A stretch of DNA of 64,000 nucleotides from an uncultured Paenibacillaceae bacterium. GTDB lineage: Bacteria; Bacillota; Bacilli; Paenibacillales; K13. Both the position numbers and the translations under genes were made by a program. Position 1 is the first letter of the stretch; every line of letters begins with the position of its first letter. The stretch is from assembly GCA_913056365.1 (NCBI GenBank), contig CAJXLT010000003.1, forward strand, positions 248,001-312,000. The letters are read 5' to 3'. Below, piece after piece: positions 44,269 to 56,000 of the stretch. Under the pieces are notes generated by a model. The model did not search any database. It was not told the DNA's origin and worked only from the letters and a program-made list of their open reading frames with translations.

Positions 44269-44339
44269 GGGATGTGTTAACATCGTATTGTGTATATATT
44301 TTCAATATTCTGTCGAGAGTGGAAGGGGGGATTTCGAGT

Positions 44340-45071
44340 TTGGTAACGGGGCAGATGAAGTTGTTTTGTCTTCCTTATGCAGGGAAATCCGCTATGATGT
44401 ATAACGCATGGAAGCGCCAACTGGATGAAACCATCCAGGTCATTCCAGTAGAGCTTTCAGGCAGAGGGAGAAGATGGAGAGAGCCTTTCTATTCACATCT
44501 ATCCAAGGCAGTCGACGATCTCTATGCACAAATGGCCAGTCAATTGGATCATACCCCCTATGCTGTCTTTGGTCATAGTATGGGCAGTTTGCTGGCTTAC
44601 GAATTGACAATCAAGATCCAAGAGCAGAAACAGCCGGAACCGTTCACGGTGTTTCTGTCGGGGCGTCAAGCGCCGCATGTGAAGGATGCAGCCAAGAGCA
44701 TACATGATCTGCCGGAAGAAGAATTTCGTCAAGCTCTGCGCAAACTGGGCGGGACGTCGGAGGATTTTTTCGAAGAGAAGCAATTGTACGAGATGCTTGC
44801 ACCTGTCATTAGAGCCGATTTCAAGCTAATGGACAGCTACAAGTTGAAGAATAAAGTGAAGGTGAATTCGCCCTTGATCGTATTTACTGGAACAGAAGAT
44901 GACACTATTCAAGGGAACATCAGAGAGTTGGAACAATATTCCAATTGCGGGTGTAAGATTATTGAAATGGAGGGAGGGCATTTTTTTCTTCATGAGCACG
45001 AAGAACAGCTCCTGCATACGATTCAGCATAGGATGTTGGAATACCGAAGAATCGTGGGAGCAGCTTATTAA
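44340..45071 (+). CDS. Type II thioesterase of the NRPS/PKS cluster
   Basis: 243 residues. It has the alpha/beta-hydrolase fold of stand-alone editing thioesterases (SrfAD/GrsT type): LFCLPYAGKSA at the start, GHSMGS with Ser80, Asp187 in GTEDD, and His214 in EGGHFFLHEH. These enzymes clear stalled or wrongly primed carrier domains. The start is TTG 44340 with AAGGGGGG nine bases upstream; the frame is open to 44274 without a site, and ATG 44355 is an alternative. It opens the plus-strand cluster and lies 72 bases before the first NRPS gene. Confidence 0.92.
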   Translation: MVTGQMKLFCLPYAGKSAMMYNAWKRQLDETIQVIPVELSGRGRRWREPFYSHLSKAVDDLYAQMASQLDHTPYAVFGHSMGSLLAYELTIKIQEQKQPEPFTVFLSGRQAPHVKDAAKSIHDLPEEEFRQALRKLGGTSEDFFEEKQLYEMLAPVIRADFKLMDSYKLKNKVKVNSPLIVFTGTEDDTIQGNIRELEQYSNCGCKIIEMEGGHFFLHEHEEQLLHTIQHRMLEYRRIVGAAY

Positions 45072-45143
45072 ACAAGCATAAGGGAGGAACATGATACGAA
45101 CAGGTATCGGTAATCGTATGTTTCGGTTTGTGTTCAGGTCTGA

Positions 45144-48100
45144 ATGGATGAGATGTTCAAAAATAATGATCGGGTGATTGCATTGAATAATGAGAACAGG
45201 CTGGATCGTAACAATGTCGAAGACATGCTGGCCTTAACGCCGACTCAGGAAGGAATGCTGTTTCATTACTTGAAGGACCCTCAAAGCGACCAATATTTCG
45301 AACAAGTAGATTTGACTTTGGAAGGCGAGATTAACAAAGAGTTCTTCCATAAAGCATGGACGCACGTGATAGCCGCCAATGAAATGCTTAGAACGGTTTT
45401 TGTCTATGAGAAGCTGAGCAATCCGATACAGGTTATCTTAAAACATTGGGAATGGAACATGTCTTATATCGATTTGTCTCCACGAGTTCACGCGGGGAAT
45501 GAGCAGGAGCTACTGGAAGAAATCAAGAGCAAGGATCGATCTCATAAATTCGACTTGAAGCAGGTGCCGTTCAGAGTCACGCTGTGCAAGGTCCAGCCCA
45601 ACGTTCATCATATGATCATCAGCCACCACCATATTTTGTACGATGGATGGAGCAATGGTATTCTGTTGCAAGAATTCCTTCATACATACCACTGCATGGT
45701 CAGACAGGAAGAGCCGCGTCTGCCGATGAAACCCCCTTTCAAGCAATTTATTAAACATATTCAGAAGGTGCAAGGTTCTGCATGGCAGCAATATTGGCAG
45801 CAGTATCTTGAAGATTTGGGATCCATGCCGAGGCTGTCCAGGAACTGTCCTCTGCCAGATCGGCATCAAGCTGTATTTATGAGCAATAGCTATAAGCTGG
45901 AAGCATCGATCTGCAAGCAGCTCAAGCAATTTGCGAATGAAAACAATGTGACGCTGGCTACGCTATTTTACTTGGCTTGGGGAATTTTGCTGCACAGATA
46001 TTGTGATCAGGATGATGTAATCTTCGGTACAACGGTATCCGGGAGAGAGCTGGAACTGGCGGGTATCGAGGATATGGTAGGCTTGTTCATCCAGACCGTT
46101 CCCTTGCGAATTCAGTTTGATCCAGGCAGCATCCGCAGCCACTTGAAGAAGCTCCATGCACAGTTGATGGAGAGGCGAGATTATGAGCATGTCTCCCTTG
46201 TAGATATTAAGCACAGCATCGGCTTCAAGGAGGAGCTGTTCGAATCGATCATGGTCGTCGAGAATTATCCAATTGACCAAACTCTGCGGGCCGATCACGG
46301 CGATCTGAAGATGGTGTCGCACACTGTGTTCGAACAGACGAACTACGACATATCCGTCGGCATCGCAGTCGATGATGCGGTTCATATGCATGTCAACTTC
46401 AACGCTGCTTTGTTTGCCAATGAAGCGATTGAAAGAATGACAGCGCATTACGGAAATATATTGAGAGAAATCGCGGAGCAGGCAGATAAGCCGATCTATG
46501 AAATCGACATGCTTGCCGAGGAGGAGAAAACGCAGCTCATTGACACATGGAATCAAACCGAGACGGTCTTTCCGCAGGAAGATACGTTGCATCAACGGTT
46601 CGAACAACAGGCTGCGCTGCATCCTGCTGCAATAGCGGTTGTCTTCAAGGACGAGTCGTTCACCTATGCGCAGTTAAATGAACAAGCGAATCAACTGGGA
46701 CGCATGCTGCAGCGCAAAGGCATAGGCAGGGAACACGTTGTGGCGATGATGCTGGAGCGTTCGCCGGACATGATTGTGTGCATGCTCGCTATTCTCAAAA
46801 CTGGCGCTGTTTATATGCCTATTGCGAAGGATCATCCGAAAAACAGAGTGGATCATATGCTTCAGGACAGCGGAGCCCGGCTGCTGCTTGTGGATGAGGA
46901 GAAGCATCGCATTGCCTATGGCGAGATGCTTGAGACACTGCATATAAGAGAGCAGGACCATAGCGGCTATGATGGCGGAAATCTGGAAGCGCATGCGCAT
47001 TCTCGTAATGCAGCTTATGTGCTGTACACTTCAGGTTCAACCGGGATGCCGAAGGGGGTCGTTGTCGAACACCGGAGCGTTGTGAATCTCGCTTGCTGGT
47101 TTCATCAATCCTATCAGCTGGATCGAAATCGCAATATTCTGCAATTGGCCGAATATACGTTTGATGTCAGCGTAGAAGATATATTTAGCGCTTTGCTGCA
47201 TGGCTGCACCCTTTTTATAGGAGATAGAGATATCCTTTATGACAAGGCAGCCTTTCAACATTATTTGGAACTGCATCAGATTCATCTGATTAATGCGTTT
47301 CCGGGCATCTTGAAAGAGCTTCTGTCCTTCGAGAGGAAGATAGAAAGCTTGCGAGTGGTCATTTCCGGCGGCGATCGGCTGGAAGAGGAGCTGAAGGAAA
47401 GCATCGTCGCACTGGGATACAGATTATACAATAACTATGGACTGACGGAGACGACGGTAGATTCCTTATCAGCGCAATGCTCTGCAGGTGAGCCTGTTGC
47501 ACTAGGGCAGCCTATCAGCAATACAAAGGCTTATATTATGAACCGGCATCATCAACTCCAGCCAGTCGGCGTTATCGGCGAGCTAGTCGTATCTGGCGTT
47601 GGCTTGGCGAGAGGGTACTTGAATAATGAAGGGATGAATGAGCAGAAATTCATAGAACTGACCATTGGCAATAGGAAGGAGAGGATTTATAAAACAGGCG
47701 ATTTGGCGAGAAGGCGGCAGGACGGCCGTTTTGAATTTGTCGGAAGAATCGACGACCAAGTGAAGATCAGAGGTCATAGAGTGGAACTATCGGAAATCGA
47801 GAAAGCCCTTCTTCATATCGAGGGTATCCGTGAAGCAGTCGTACTCGCGAAGCAAGAAGCTACTGGGGAGTCGAGCCTATACGCTTTTGTGATTTCGGAT
47901 ATCCCGATTAACAGCAAGGACATCAAGAAAAACCTGTCTACAAGATATTTGCCCGGATATATGATGCCGAGCCTGATTGTGCGGGTGGAAGTATTCCCGC
48001 TGACGCGAAACGGCAAGATCGACAAGGAAGCGCTCTGGAAGGAAGCGGCGGATCAGAAGCAGGAAGCAGGGAGCCATACGCCGCCGCAGAATGAGATCGA

Positions 48101-48356
48101 GCATGCCATTCATGCAATCTGGAATCAGGTGCTGGAATTGCCCGAGATCAGTACAACCGATGATTTTTACGACGTTGGAGGCAACTCATTGAAATTAATA
48201 CGGGTTCATTCCCTGCTAAGTAAGCAGTACCCTTCTCTAGTTACGGTTCAGGATTTATTCGATTACAAAACGATTCAGTCGTTGGCGGAGCTCATTCATG
48301 CGAAAAAAGAGCCTGTGCAAGTGTCGGAGAGGAAATTGAACAAAATTGAATTCTAG
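45144..48356 (+). CDS. Nonribosomal peptide synthetase, C-A-T
   Basis: 1070 residues. The condensation domain (about 30-470) has H162-H163-x-x-x-D167-G168 in SHHHILYDGWS and starts with LTPTQEGMLFHYL, the pattern of C domains that take a D-configured or docking-linked donor. The adenylation domain (about 480-985) has YTSGSTGMPKG from residue 628 and YGLTETT. The carrier has Ser1015 in DVGGNSLKL. Specificity residues read by eye are D-V-E-N-I-G-N-V-D-K, not a code I can name; acidic position 239 suggests a basic residue such as ornithine. The N-terminus looks like a COM-type docking acceptor. No strong ribosome binding site lies before ATG 45144; the start may be a few codons later. Confidence 0.93.
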   Translation: MDEMFKNNDRVIALNNENRLDRNNVEDMLALTPTQEGMLFHYLKDPQSDQYFEQVDLTLEGEINKEFFHKAWTHVIAANEMLRTVFVYEKLSNPIQVILKHWEWNMSYIDLSPRVHAGNEQELLEEIKSKDRSHKFDLKQVPFRVTLCKVQPNVHHMIISHHHILYDGWSNGILLQEFLHTYHCMVRQEEPRLPMKPPFKQFIKHIQKVQGSAWQQYWQQYLEDLGSMPRLSRNCPLPDRHQAVFMSNSYKLEASICKQLKQFANENNVTLATLFYLAWGILLHRYCDQDDVIFGTTVSGRELELAGIEDMVGLFIQTVPLRIQFDPGSIRSHLKKLHAQLMERRDYEHVSLVDIKHSIGFKEELFESIMVVENYPIDQTLRADHGDLKMVSHTVFEQTNYDISVGIAVDDAVHMHVNFNAALFANEAIERMTAHYGNILREIAEQADKPIYEIDMLAEEEKTQLIDTWNQTETVFPQEDTLHQRFEQQAALHPAAIAVVFKDESFTYAQLNEQANQLGRMLQRKGIGREHVVAMMLERSPDMIVCMLAILKTGAVYMPIAKDHPKNRVDHMLQDSGARLLLVDEEKHRIAYGEMLETLHIREQDHSGYDGGNLEAHAHSRNAAYVLYTSGSTGMPKGVVVEHRSVVNLACWFHQSYQLDRNRNILQLAEYTFDVSVEDIFSALLHGCTLFIGDRDILYDKAAFQHYLELHQIHLINAFPGILKELLSFERKIESLRVVISGGDRLEEELKESIVALGYRLYNNYGLTETTVDSLSAQCSAGEPVALGQPISNTKAYIMNRHHQLQPVGVIGELVVSGVGLARGYLNNEGMNEQKFIELTIGNRKERIYKTGDLARRRQDGRFEFVGRIDDQVKIRGHRVELSEIEKALLHIEGIREAVVLAKQEATGESSLYAFVISDIPINSKDIKKNLSTRYLPGYMMPSLIVRVEVFPLTRNGKIDKEALWKEAADQKQEAGSHTPPQNEIEHAIHAIWNQVLELPEISTTDDFYDVGGNSLKLIRVHSLLSKQYPSLVTVQDLFDYKTIQSLAELIHAKKEPVQVSERKLNKIEF

Positions 48357-48368
48357 GAGAGAAGAGGA

Positions 48369-50057
48369 ATGATTGTTTGCGGTCTGAAACTGACGCATGA
48401 CGGAGCTGTGGCCCTGATCGAAGACAACAAGCTTGTCTTCAGCATTGAAATGGAGAAGCTGAACAATAACAAAAGATATACAAGTATTGAAGATACAGAG
48501 ACGATCGCAGAAATATTAAAGCAATATGGGTATAAGGCATCGGATGTAGATTATTATGCGATAGACGGTTGGGGCGGGTATAATGCGGACGAGCTGGCGA
48601 TACAGCCCCGATTGGAAATCGGAGAAGAGCACAATTGGCTTTCCGCCTATTATCAAGGCGACAAGTACGCACTCGGCATCGGTCAATATCATGAGAGAAG
48701 CTTGGGCCACCAGGTTTTGGAGGCGTGGAAGTTCAACGGCTTGAAGATGGAAGGCGGGACTTTCGAATATTTTAGTTACTTGCATGTGGCTGGTCACATT
48801 ATGAGTGCTTACTGTACGAGTCCTTTTGCCCAGAAAGGGGAGAGCGCGTATATCTTGGTGTGGGATGGCGGCATGTATCCCCGGCTGTATTTCTTCGATG
48901 CGGCATCTCAATCCGTTGAAAATCTAGGGCCTATTTTCCTGCTTATCGGCAACATGTACACGATCTTTTCCCAGCATTTTGGCCCGTTTAAGGTGGAGAC
49001 GAGCTTTGCCAAAGACAATCTGTCCATTGCCGGGAAGGTAATGGCTTATATTGCGCTAGGCGAACTGAAGCGGGAGCTGCTACCAGTTTTTGATACGATT
49101 TATACAGAGTGCTATAACACGCCGATGGGCTTCGCCAACATCTTCGCGAATGAATGCAAGAAGAGAATAGCTGGTCAAGGCTACAAGGATGAGGATATCT
49201 TGGCTACTTTCCACGTTTATTTGGAAGAACTGCTGGTTGACAAGCTGTCGAAGAAAATTAAGCGTTCCGGACAAAAAGCGGACAATCTCTGTATCGCCGG
49301 AGGCTGCGCCCTGAATATCAAGTGGAATTCCGCGATTCGCAATGCCGGATTGGTGAAGTCTGTGTATGTCCCTCCGTTCCCCAACGATTCGGGAAGCGCC
49401 ATCGGTGCGGCGTGCTGCGCGATGTTTCAAATCACGCAAAACCAACGTCTGGAGTGGAGCGTCTATAGCGGCCCCAAGATCGAAACGAATGATCCGGATG
49501 ATGGCTGGACTTCGCGGCCCGTTACGTTGGAAGAGCTTGCGGTTATTCTGCATGAAACGAATCAACCGGTAGTGTTCTTGCATGACAGGGCAGAGCTGGG
49601 TCCGCGCGCATTGGGCAACAGAAGCATCCTGTGCGCTCCGGTTAGCCCGGAAGGGAAGGACCTCTTGAATGAGATGAAGATGCGGGAATCGTACAGACCG
49701 GTTTCTCCTATATGCCTGGAGGAGAGGGCTCAGGAAATCTTCCAGCCAGGAACAGCGGACCCTTATATGTTGTACGATCACCATGTGAGGGAAGGCTGGC
49801 ACGACAAAATTCCAGCGGTCGTGCATCTCGACGGGACGGCGAGATTGCAGACCATTACGAGAGAAGAGAACAGTGTTGTAGCTGAATTGCTGGAAGCGTA
49901 TGAGAAAGTGAGTGGTATTCCGCTGCTGTGCAATACAAGCGCTAACTTTAATGGCAGTGGGTTTTTCCCTGATGTGTATGCTGCAACCAAATGGGGACGG
50001 GCTAATTATGTTTGGTGCAATCATGTTCTGTATGAAAAGAATGTTGAAAAAGAATAG
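48369..50057 (+). CDS. NodU/CmcH-family carbamoyltransferase
   Basis: 562 residues. The Kae1-like half has the metal-binding histidines His139 and His143 in LHVAGHIMSAY and a following WDGG; the C-terminal half carries DRAELGPRALGNRSIL and CNTSANFNG, conserved through NodU, TobZ and CmcH. These enzymes make carbamoyl-AMP from carbamoyl phosphate and ATP, then carbamoylate a hydroxyl or amine of a natural product. GAGAAGAGG precedes the ATG, 12 bases after the NRPS stop and 13 bases before the next megasynthase, so it belongs to the pathway. Serine hydroxyl or an amine of the first residue are possible targets. Confidence 0.92.
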   Translation: MIVCGLKLTHDGAVALIEDNKLVFSIEMEKLNNNKRYTSIEDTETIAEILKQYGYKASDVDYYAIDGWGGYNADELAIQPRLEIGEEHNWLSAYYQGDKYALGIGQYHERSLGHQVLEAWKFNGLKMEGGTFEYFSYLHVAGHIMSAYCTSPFAQKGESAYILVWDGGMYPRLYFFDAASQSVENLGPIFLLIGNMYTIFSQHFGPFKVETSFAKDNLSIAGKVMAYIALGELKRELLPVFDTIYTECYNTPMGFANIFANECKKRIAGQGYKDEDILATFHVYLEELLVDKLSKKIKRSGQKADNLCIAGGCALNIKWNSAIRNAGLVKSVYVPPFPNDSGSAIGAACCAMFQITQNQRLEWSVYSGPKIETNDPDDGWTSRPVTLEELAVILHETNQPVVFLHDRAELGPRALGNRSILCAPVSPEGKDLLNEMKMRESYRPVSPICLEERAQEIFQPGTADPYMLYDHHVREGWHDKIPAVVHLDGTARLQTITREENSVVAELLEAYEKVSGIPLLCNTSANFNGSGFFPDVYAATKWGRANYVWCNHVLYEKNVEKE

Positions 50058-50070
50058 GAGGGGAGAGCAA

Positions 50071-53000
50071 ATGAAGAAAGATATTGCCATCATCGGCATG
50101 GCAGGGAGATTTGCAGATGCGAACAATGTGGACGAACTGTACCTGAATCTAAGAAATGGCAAAGACAGTGTGAAAGAAATCTCGCCTCAAAGAATCAAGG
50201 ACACTACATTGCCGCCAGATGAGAAATACAGATTAGTCGGATATCTGGACGATATTGACAAGTTCGATCACAAGTTCTTTGACATTTCATTGGGCGAAGC
50301 GCAGACGATGGACCCCTCCAGCAGGCTGCTGCTCGAAGTTGTTCATGAGTCGTTCGAAAATGCCGGGTACAATCCGGATTTCTTCAGGGGGACGCGTACA
50401 GGCCTTTATGTGGCAGATGTTATGCCGGAATATTATAAGCTGTCGGACGAATATGTGATGACTTTGATTTCCGGCAATTCCCCCGCCTTTATTCCTCCGC
50501 GGATTGCCAGACATTTCGATTTGACAGGTAATGCGGTCATGATTGACACGGCGTGTTCTTCAAGCTCTGTCGCACTGCATACGGCTTGCAACGAGCTTTA
50601 CCTAGGCGAATCCGAGTATGCGATTGTTTGCGGCACAAATTTGAATTTGTTTCCTTTCTATCATAAAAGCATGGAATTCAACATTTGGTCATCGGATTGC
50701 AAGTCGCGCGCTTTCTCGGCGGAGGCAGACGGCATGTCCTGCGGCGAGATGGTCATTTCACTGCTGTTAAAGCCTCTGGACCAAGCCTTGGTTAATCGGG
50801 ACCATGTACATGCGATTATTAAAGGCAGTGCGGTGAACAACAACGCGAATCGTTCCAGAAGCCCGTCAGCTCCCGACAGCATCAGCCAGTCGAGGGTGAT
50901 CAAGATGGCTTGGGACAAGGCGGGCGTTCAAGCGACGGATATCGGGTATATCGAGGCCCACGGCTCCGGCACGCAGCTGGGAGACAGTCTGGAATTCGAA
51001 GGATTGACCCAGGCATTCCGGGAGTACACGGATCAGAGGCACATCTGCCCGTTGTCCACGATGAAATCCAATATCGGTCACGGGTACTCACTCGGGGGAT
51101 TGGCCGGGTTGGTCCGGGCTGTGTTATCGATGAAGCATCATGAGATATTTCCTACCTTGCATGTCAAAAATCCGAATCCGGCCATTGATTTTGAACATTC
51201 AGCGTTATACGTGAACAAGGATTTGAGCAAATGGGAAGTCGAACCAGGCAAGACGAGGTACGCTGGGATCACTTCACTTGGAGCCAGTGGAACGAATTCG
51301 CATATTGTGCTGGAGGAGTTTTCCCCAGACAAGTACAAGAAAGCAGCATTGGAGGGAATGGATAAAGAAGCGTATCTGGTCGTCGTATCTTCGGAGACGG
51401 AGAGCGGGCTTGCAAGAAATGTGCAGGCTTTGGAGGATAAGTTAAGCAGGACAAGCAGTCATTCGTTAAGAGATGTCAGTTTTACTTTGATCCATGGCAG
51501 GAAGCACTATCGGCATAAGACTGCCATCATCGCCAAGGATAGGAACGATTTGCTGCAGCAGCTTCGGCATTTGTCCAGACGCCATATGAATAAGGGAGTG
51601 GACGGAAGGCTGCCGAAGCTGATTTTTGTTTTTTCGAATTTCGACCGCATTCCGCAGTCCCTCATTGGCGAACTAAGAGGAGCCTATGATGTTTTTCACG
51701 ACTGCTTCATGCAGTGTGAACAGCTGACCTCTATACGGAATTTGCAGTTTTACAATTTCGCTTTCCCTTATGCGTACTATACATTGTTGCGCGCTTTGGG
51801 CGTGGAAACGGACCATATATTGGCGGTTGGAAGTGGCTCGATTGTCGGCGCCGTTGTTGCCGAGGAGCTTGATTTGGAAGAAGGTTTGCAGCAAGCCATA
51901 CACGGTGAGTTGGAGCCTGTTGACAGAATCGATGACCGGATAACGGCATTGCTGGACAGAGAGACAGCAGAGGGAATACCGCTGTTCGTTGATATAGGAT
52001 GGGGCGGGGAGATTGTCCGTCAACTTGCCGCAAGGCTGGATGCTGCAGCCGGCTTTGATATCCATACGTTATTGGATGAAGAAGAGGCTTCTCTGCAAAT
52101 CTTGGAGCTGATTCGAAAGCTGTACCTATATGGCTATATGCCCGATTGGAACCGGTTTGCCGAGCATTACCAGGGGTACAGAGTAGAGCTGCCCACTTAT
52201 CAATTCGAGAAAATTCGCTGTTGGTTGAGAGATACGCCAGCCCTTCACGCGAATGAAATGCTGGAAGGCCGACAGGTTCATGGAGAGCAGGCAGCGCCCG
52301 CTAAGCTGCTAATCGAACAATGCGGAGACATGGAGCTGAAAATCGCGGAGTTGTGGAAACACGAGCTGGAGGCGGATCAGTTCTCTGTCCATGACAATTT
52401 CTTCGACTTGGGCGGCGACTCCTTAAAGGCGACCAGAGTCATTAATCAAATCAATGAGGCCTTGGATATGCGACTAGATTTCGAGGATCTCTTCGATTTT
52501 CCGACCATTCGGCTGTTGGGCGAATATATCGATTCCCTGCTGGGGACAAGCGAAAAGCTAGCCGTTATCTGGAAGGAAGTATTGAAGATGGAATCCGTTG
52601 CGGCCAATGACAATTTCTTCGAATTAGGCGGCCATTCTTTAATTGCGAATCAGATTTTGCTGCGGATCGGGAAACAGTTCGGCGTAGAGTTGAATTTTGA
52701 AGATTTCTTCCTGCATCCTACCTTGCAGGCTTTGTCTGATCATATTGATCGGCAGCTTATGCAGGGGACCCGACAGGAAAAGTCCAATTGGCAAGACATT
52801 GCTGCGGTAGAACGGCAGGAGCATTATGCGGTTTCTCCTTCCCAGAAGCGCATGTGGATTCTTCACCAACTGGAAGAGAAGGCAGTTGCCTATAATACGC
52901 CATTCGCGTTTCTCTGCGAAGGGGATTTGCGGATGGAAGCGCTGGAAGCAGCGATGGCAGCGATGGTGGAACGGCATGAAATATTGCGTACGGTATTTAT

Positions 53001-56000
53001 TACCGTAGATGATGAGCCCCGACAAAAAGTTTTGGAGCCGACAGAGATGAATGTTGCCGTTGAGCATGTGCAGGTCAGCGATCCGCATGCATGGCAGGGC
53101 GAGGTTGAAGCGATCATGGAAGCAGATACGCTGCAACCGTTTGATTTGGAGATAGGCCCTTTGTTCAGGATGAAGGTTATACAGATAGAGCCGAATAACA
53201 ATCTGATTTATTTCAATATTCATCACATTATTAGCGATGGCTGGTCTACCTATGTTTTCTATAACGAATGGGTGAACCTATACAATGCTTATTGTGAAGG
53301 TCGGGAACAACCGCATGCGCCGCTTCGCATTCAATACAAAGATTACGCGGCATGGTTTAACGGGCTGCTGGAAGAAGAGGAACTGCAGAGTATGAAGGCG
53401 TACTGGCTTGAGCAGCTGGGAGGAGAGCTGCCTGTGCTCGACCTGCCTGCGGACAAGATCAGGCCAGCCATTCAGACTCATCATGGGGATAAAGTGGAGC
53501 TTCTGTTGGACGAGGAACTGACCGATGGCTTGCAGCTGATGTGTAAGGAAAATGATGCAACTTTGTTTATGACGCTTATCGCAGCGCTTAATATTTTGTT
53601 CTACCGTTATACGGAACAGACGGATATGATCTTGGGATCGCCGATTGCCGGACGCATACACCCGGAATTGGAAGACCAAATCGGATTTTATGTGAACACG
53701 CTGGCATTGCGCTCCCGTTTCGAACCGGATGACACCTGCAAGCAGCTGTTGGAGAAGGTGAAGAAGGTTACGCTGGAAGCCTTTGAGCATGAAGCGTATC
53801 CATTCGATCTACTGGTTAGCGAACTGCATACGAATCGAGACATTAGCCGCTCCGCTCTATTCGATGTGCTGGTTGTGCTGCAAAACACGAACTTCAATCA
53901 AGATCATGGCGCTGCCCTGCAGGATGTCCACTTGCAACAATATGAATCCGGTACAACCGTGAGCCAGTTTGATATGAGCATCGAGTTCATGCAGGCAGAC
54001 GGCGGGCTGCAGTGCAACGTAGAGTTTAACACCGATATATTCGAAAAAGCGCGAATCGAACGAATGCTCGTCCACTTCCAACAAATCGTCGCGCATATGC
54101 TGAAGGATATGAACGTGCAAATAGGTCATATCGATTTGTTGTCGTCGGGCGAGAAGGAGCAGCTTGCTGCTTGGAATCAAACGAATAGCACTGTTCCAGT
54201 GGATGTATGCTTGCATCAATTGTTCGAGGAGCAGGTTCAGAACGATGCGGATCGCCTAGCTGTTCTCGGCGACAATCTGAGCATGAGCTATGGCGAGCTG
54301 TCCAGCAAGGCGAACAAGCTGGCCGCCTATTTGCGCAGGCAAGGGGTTAGTCGCGATCAGGCAGTCGGCATTTGTCTGCCCCGATCGGTAGATATGGTGG
54401 TAGGCATGCTGGCCATTCTCAAGGCTGGAGGCGCCTACGTACCAATTGCCCCGGACTATCCGCCGTATCGGAAAGCTTATATGGTAGAGAACAGTGGCAT
54501 TCAAATCGTGCTTGCGAATGAAGCCGATGTGGATCTTGGATTGGATAGAGACGTAGCCGTAATCCATGTTGCCGACGCCAAGTTGTGGGAATCAGAGGAG
54601 AGCGAGCTTGCCTCCGTGAGTAAACCTTCCGATCTGGCGTATATCCTCTATACTTCCGGTTCAACAGGCAAGCCCAAAGGAGTTATGATCGAGCATAAAA
54701 GCATTGTGAATCGGCTCATTTGGATGCAGCAAGCGTATGAAATGGGTGAAGAAGATGTGATATTACACAAAACAACGAGCACTTTCGACGTGTCGGTATG
54801 GGAAATCTTCCTGCCGCTCATTAGCGGTGCGAAGCTGTATCTGGCTGCTGACGGGGGAGAGAAGGACCCGGAGTATTTGTACCGCACGATTAGCCGCCAT
54901 CCCATTAGCATTCTGCATTTTGTTCCGTCCATGCTGGACGCCTTCTTGCAATCGCTGCCGCGTCAAGCGGCGTTTCCTGAGCTGAAGCATTGTATTTGCA
55001 GCGGCGAAGCATTGACTGCGGCCCATAGAGATTTGTTTTTTGAGAAAACAGGGGGAAGCGTGCAGCTCCACAATTTGTACGGACCGACGGAGGCGGCTGT
55101 GGATGTCACCGCCTATGCTGTGCAGAGAACGGATGAGATGATTCCGATTGGCCGTCCAATCTGGAATACGCAGATTCATATTTTGGGACCGGGCGGGAAG
55201 CCTGTTCCGGTTGGCGTGCCGGGAGAATTATGCATTGCCGGCGTTCAGGTAGGCCGCGGCTACATCCAATTGCCCGAGCCAACGGCAGCAAGCTTTGTTG
55301 CGAATCCCGGGAATCGGGAAGAGCGGATGTACCGGACAGGAGATCGGGCAATATGGCGGTCTGATGGTCAAATACTGTATGCAGGCAGGCGTGATGATCA
55401 GGTCAAGATCAGAGGCTTCCGCATTGAAGCGGGAGAGATCGAAGCGGCCTTGCTGGAAATCGAGACTGTCCGAGGCGCTATCGTTGTCGCCCGGGAAGAT
55501 CAGAACGGCGATCAGCGGCTGATCGCCTATCTGCTTGCTGACGAACCTATTGAGCAGGAAGCAGTCCGTAGCCATCTGCTTGCCTATTTGCCTGCATACA
55601 TGATCCCGGCTCATTGCATCACTTTGGATCAGTATCCGACTACAATGTCGGGCAAGGTCGATCGCAATAAGCTGCCGGAATGGCATAGTGCGACGCGACA
55701 AGACCGACAGCAAGACGAGCCTGAGACAGAGCTGGAGAAGCTTCTTACGGAAATATGGCGGCAGGTGCTGGGCACTGAGCAAATTAGTGTGCATGACAAC
55801 TTTTTTGGGATAGGCGGCGATTCGATTAAATCGATTCAAGCAGCCAATCGTGTGCGCGAGCGCGGTTATGACATCGATACGCACCATATTTTCCAATACC
55901 CTGTACTGAAAGAGCTGGCCTTGATAATCGAAGAAGAATGGAAGCGCAAGCCGAAAGTTGTGGAGACGATATCCAGCGAATGGTATCAAAGCTATTTCAG

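Noticed and set aside
49080..50162. A 360-codon minus-strand frame
   Set aside because: It lies antisense to the carbamoyltransferase and the start of the megasynthase gene, with no family features or start signals; a codon-usage shadow.
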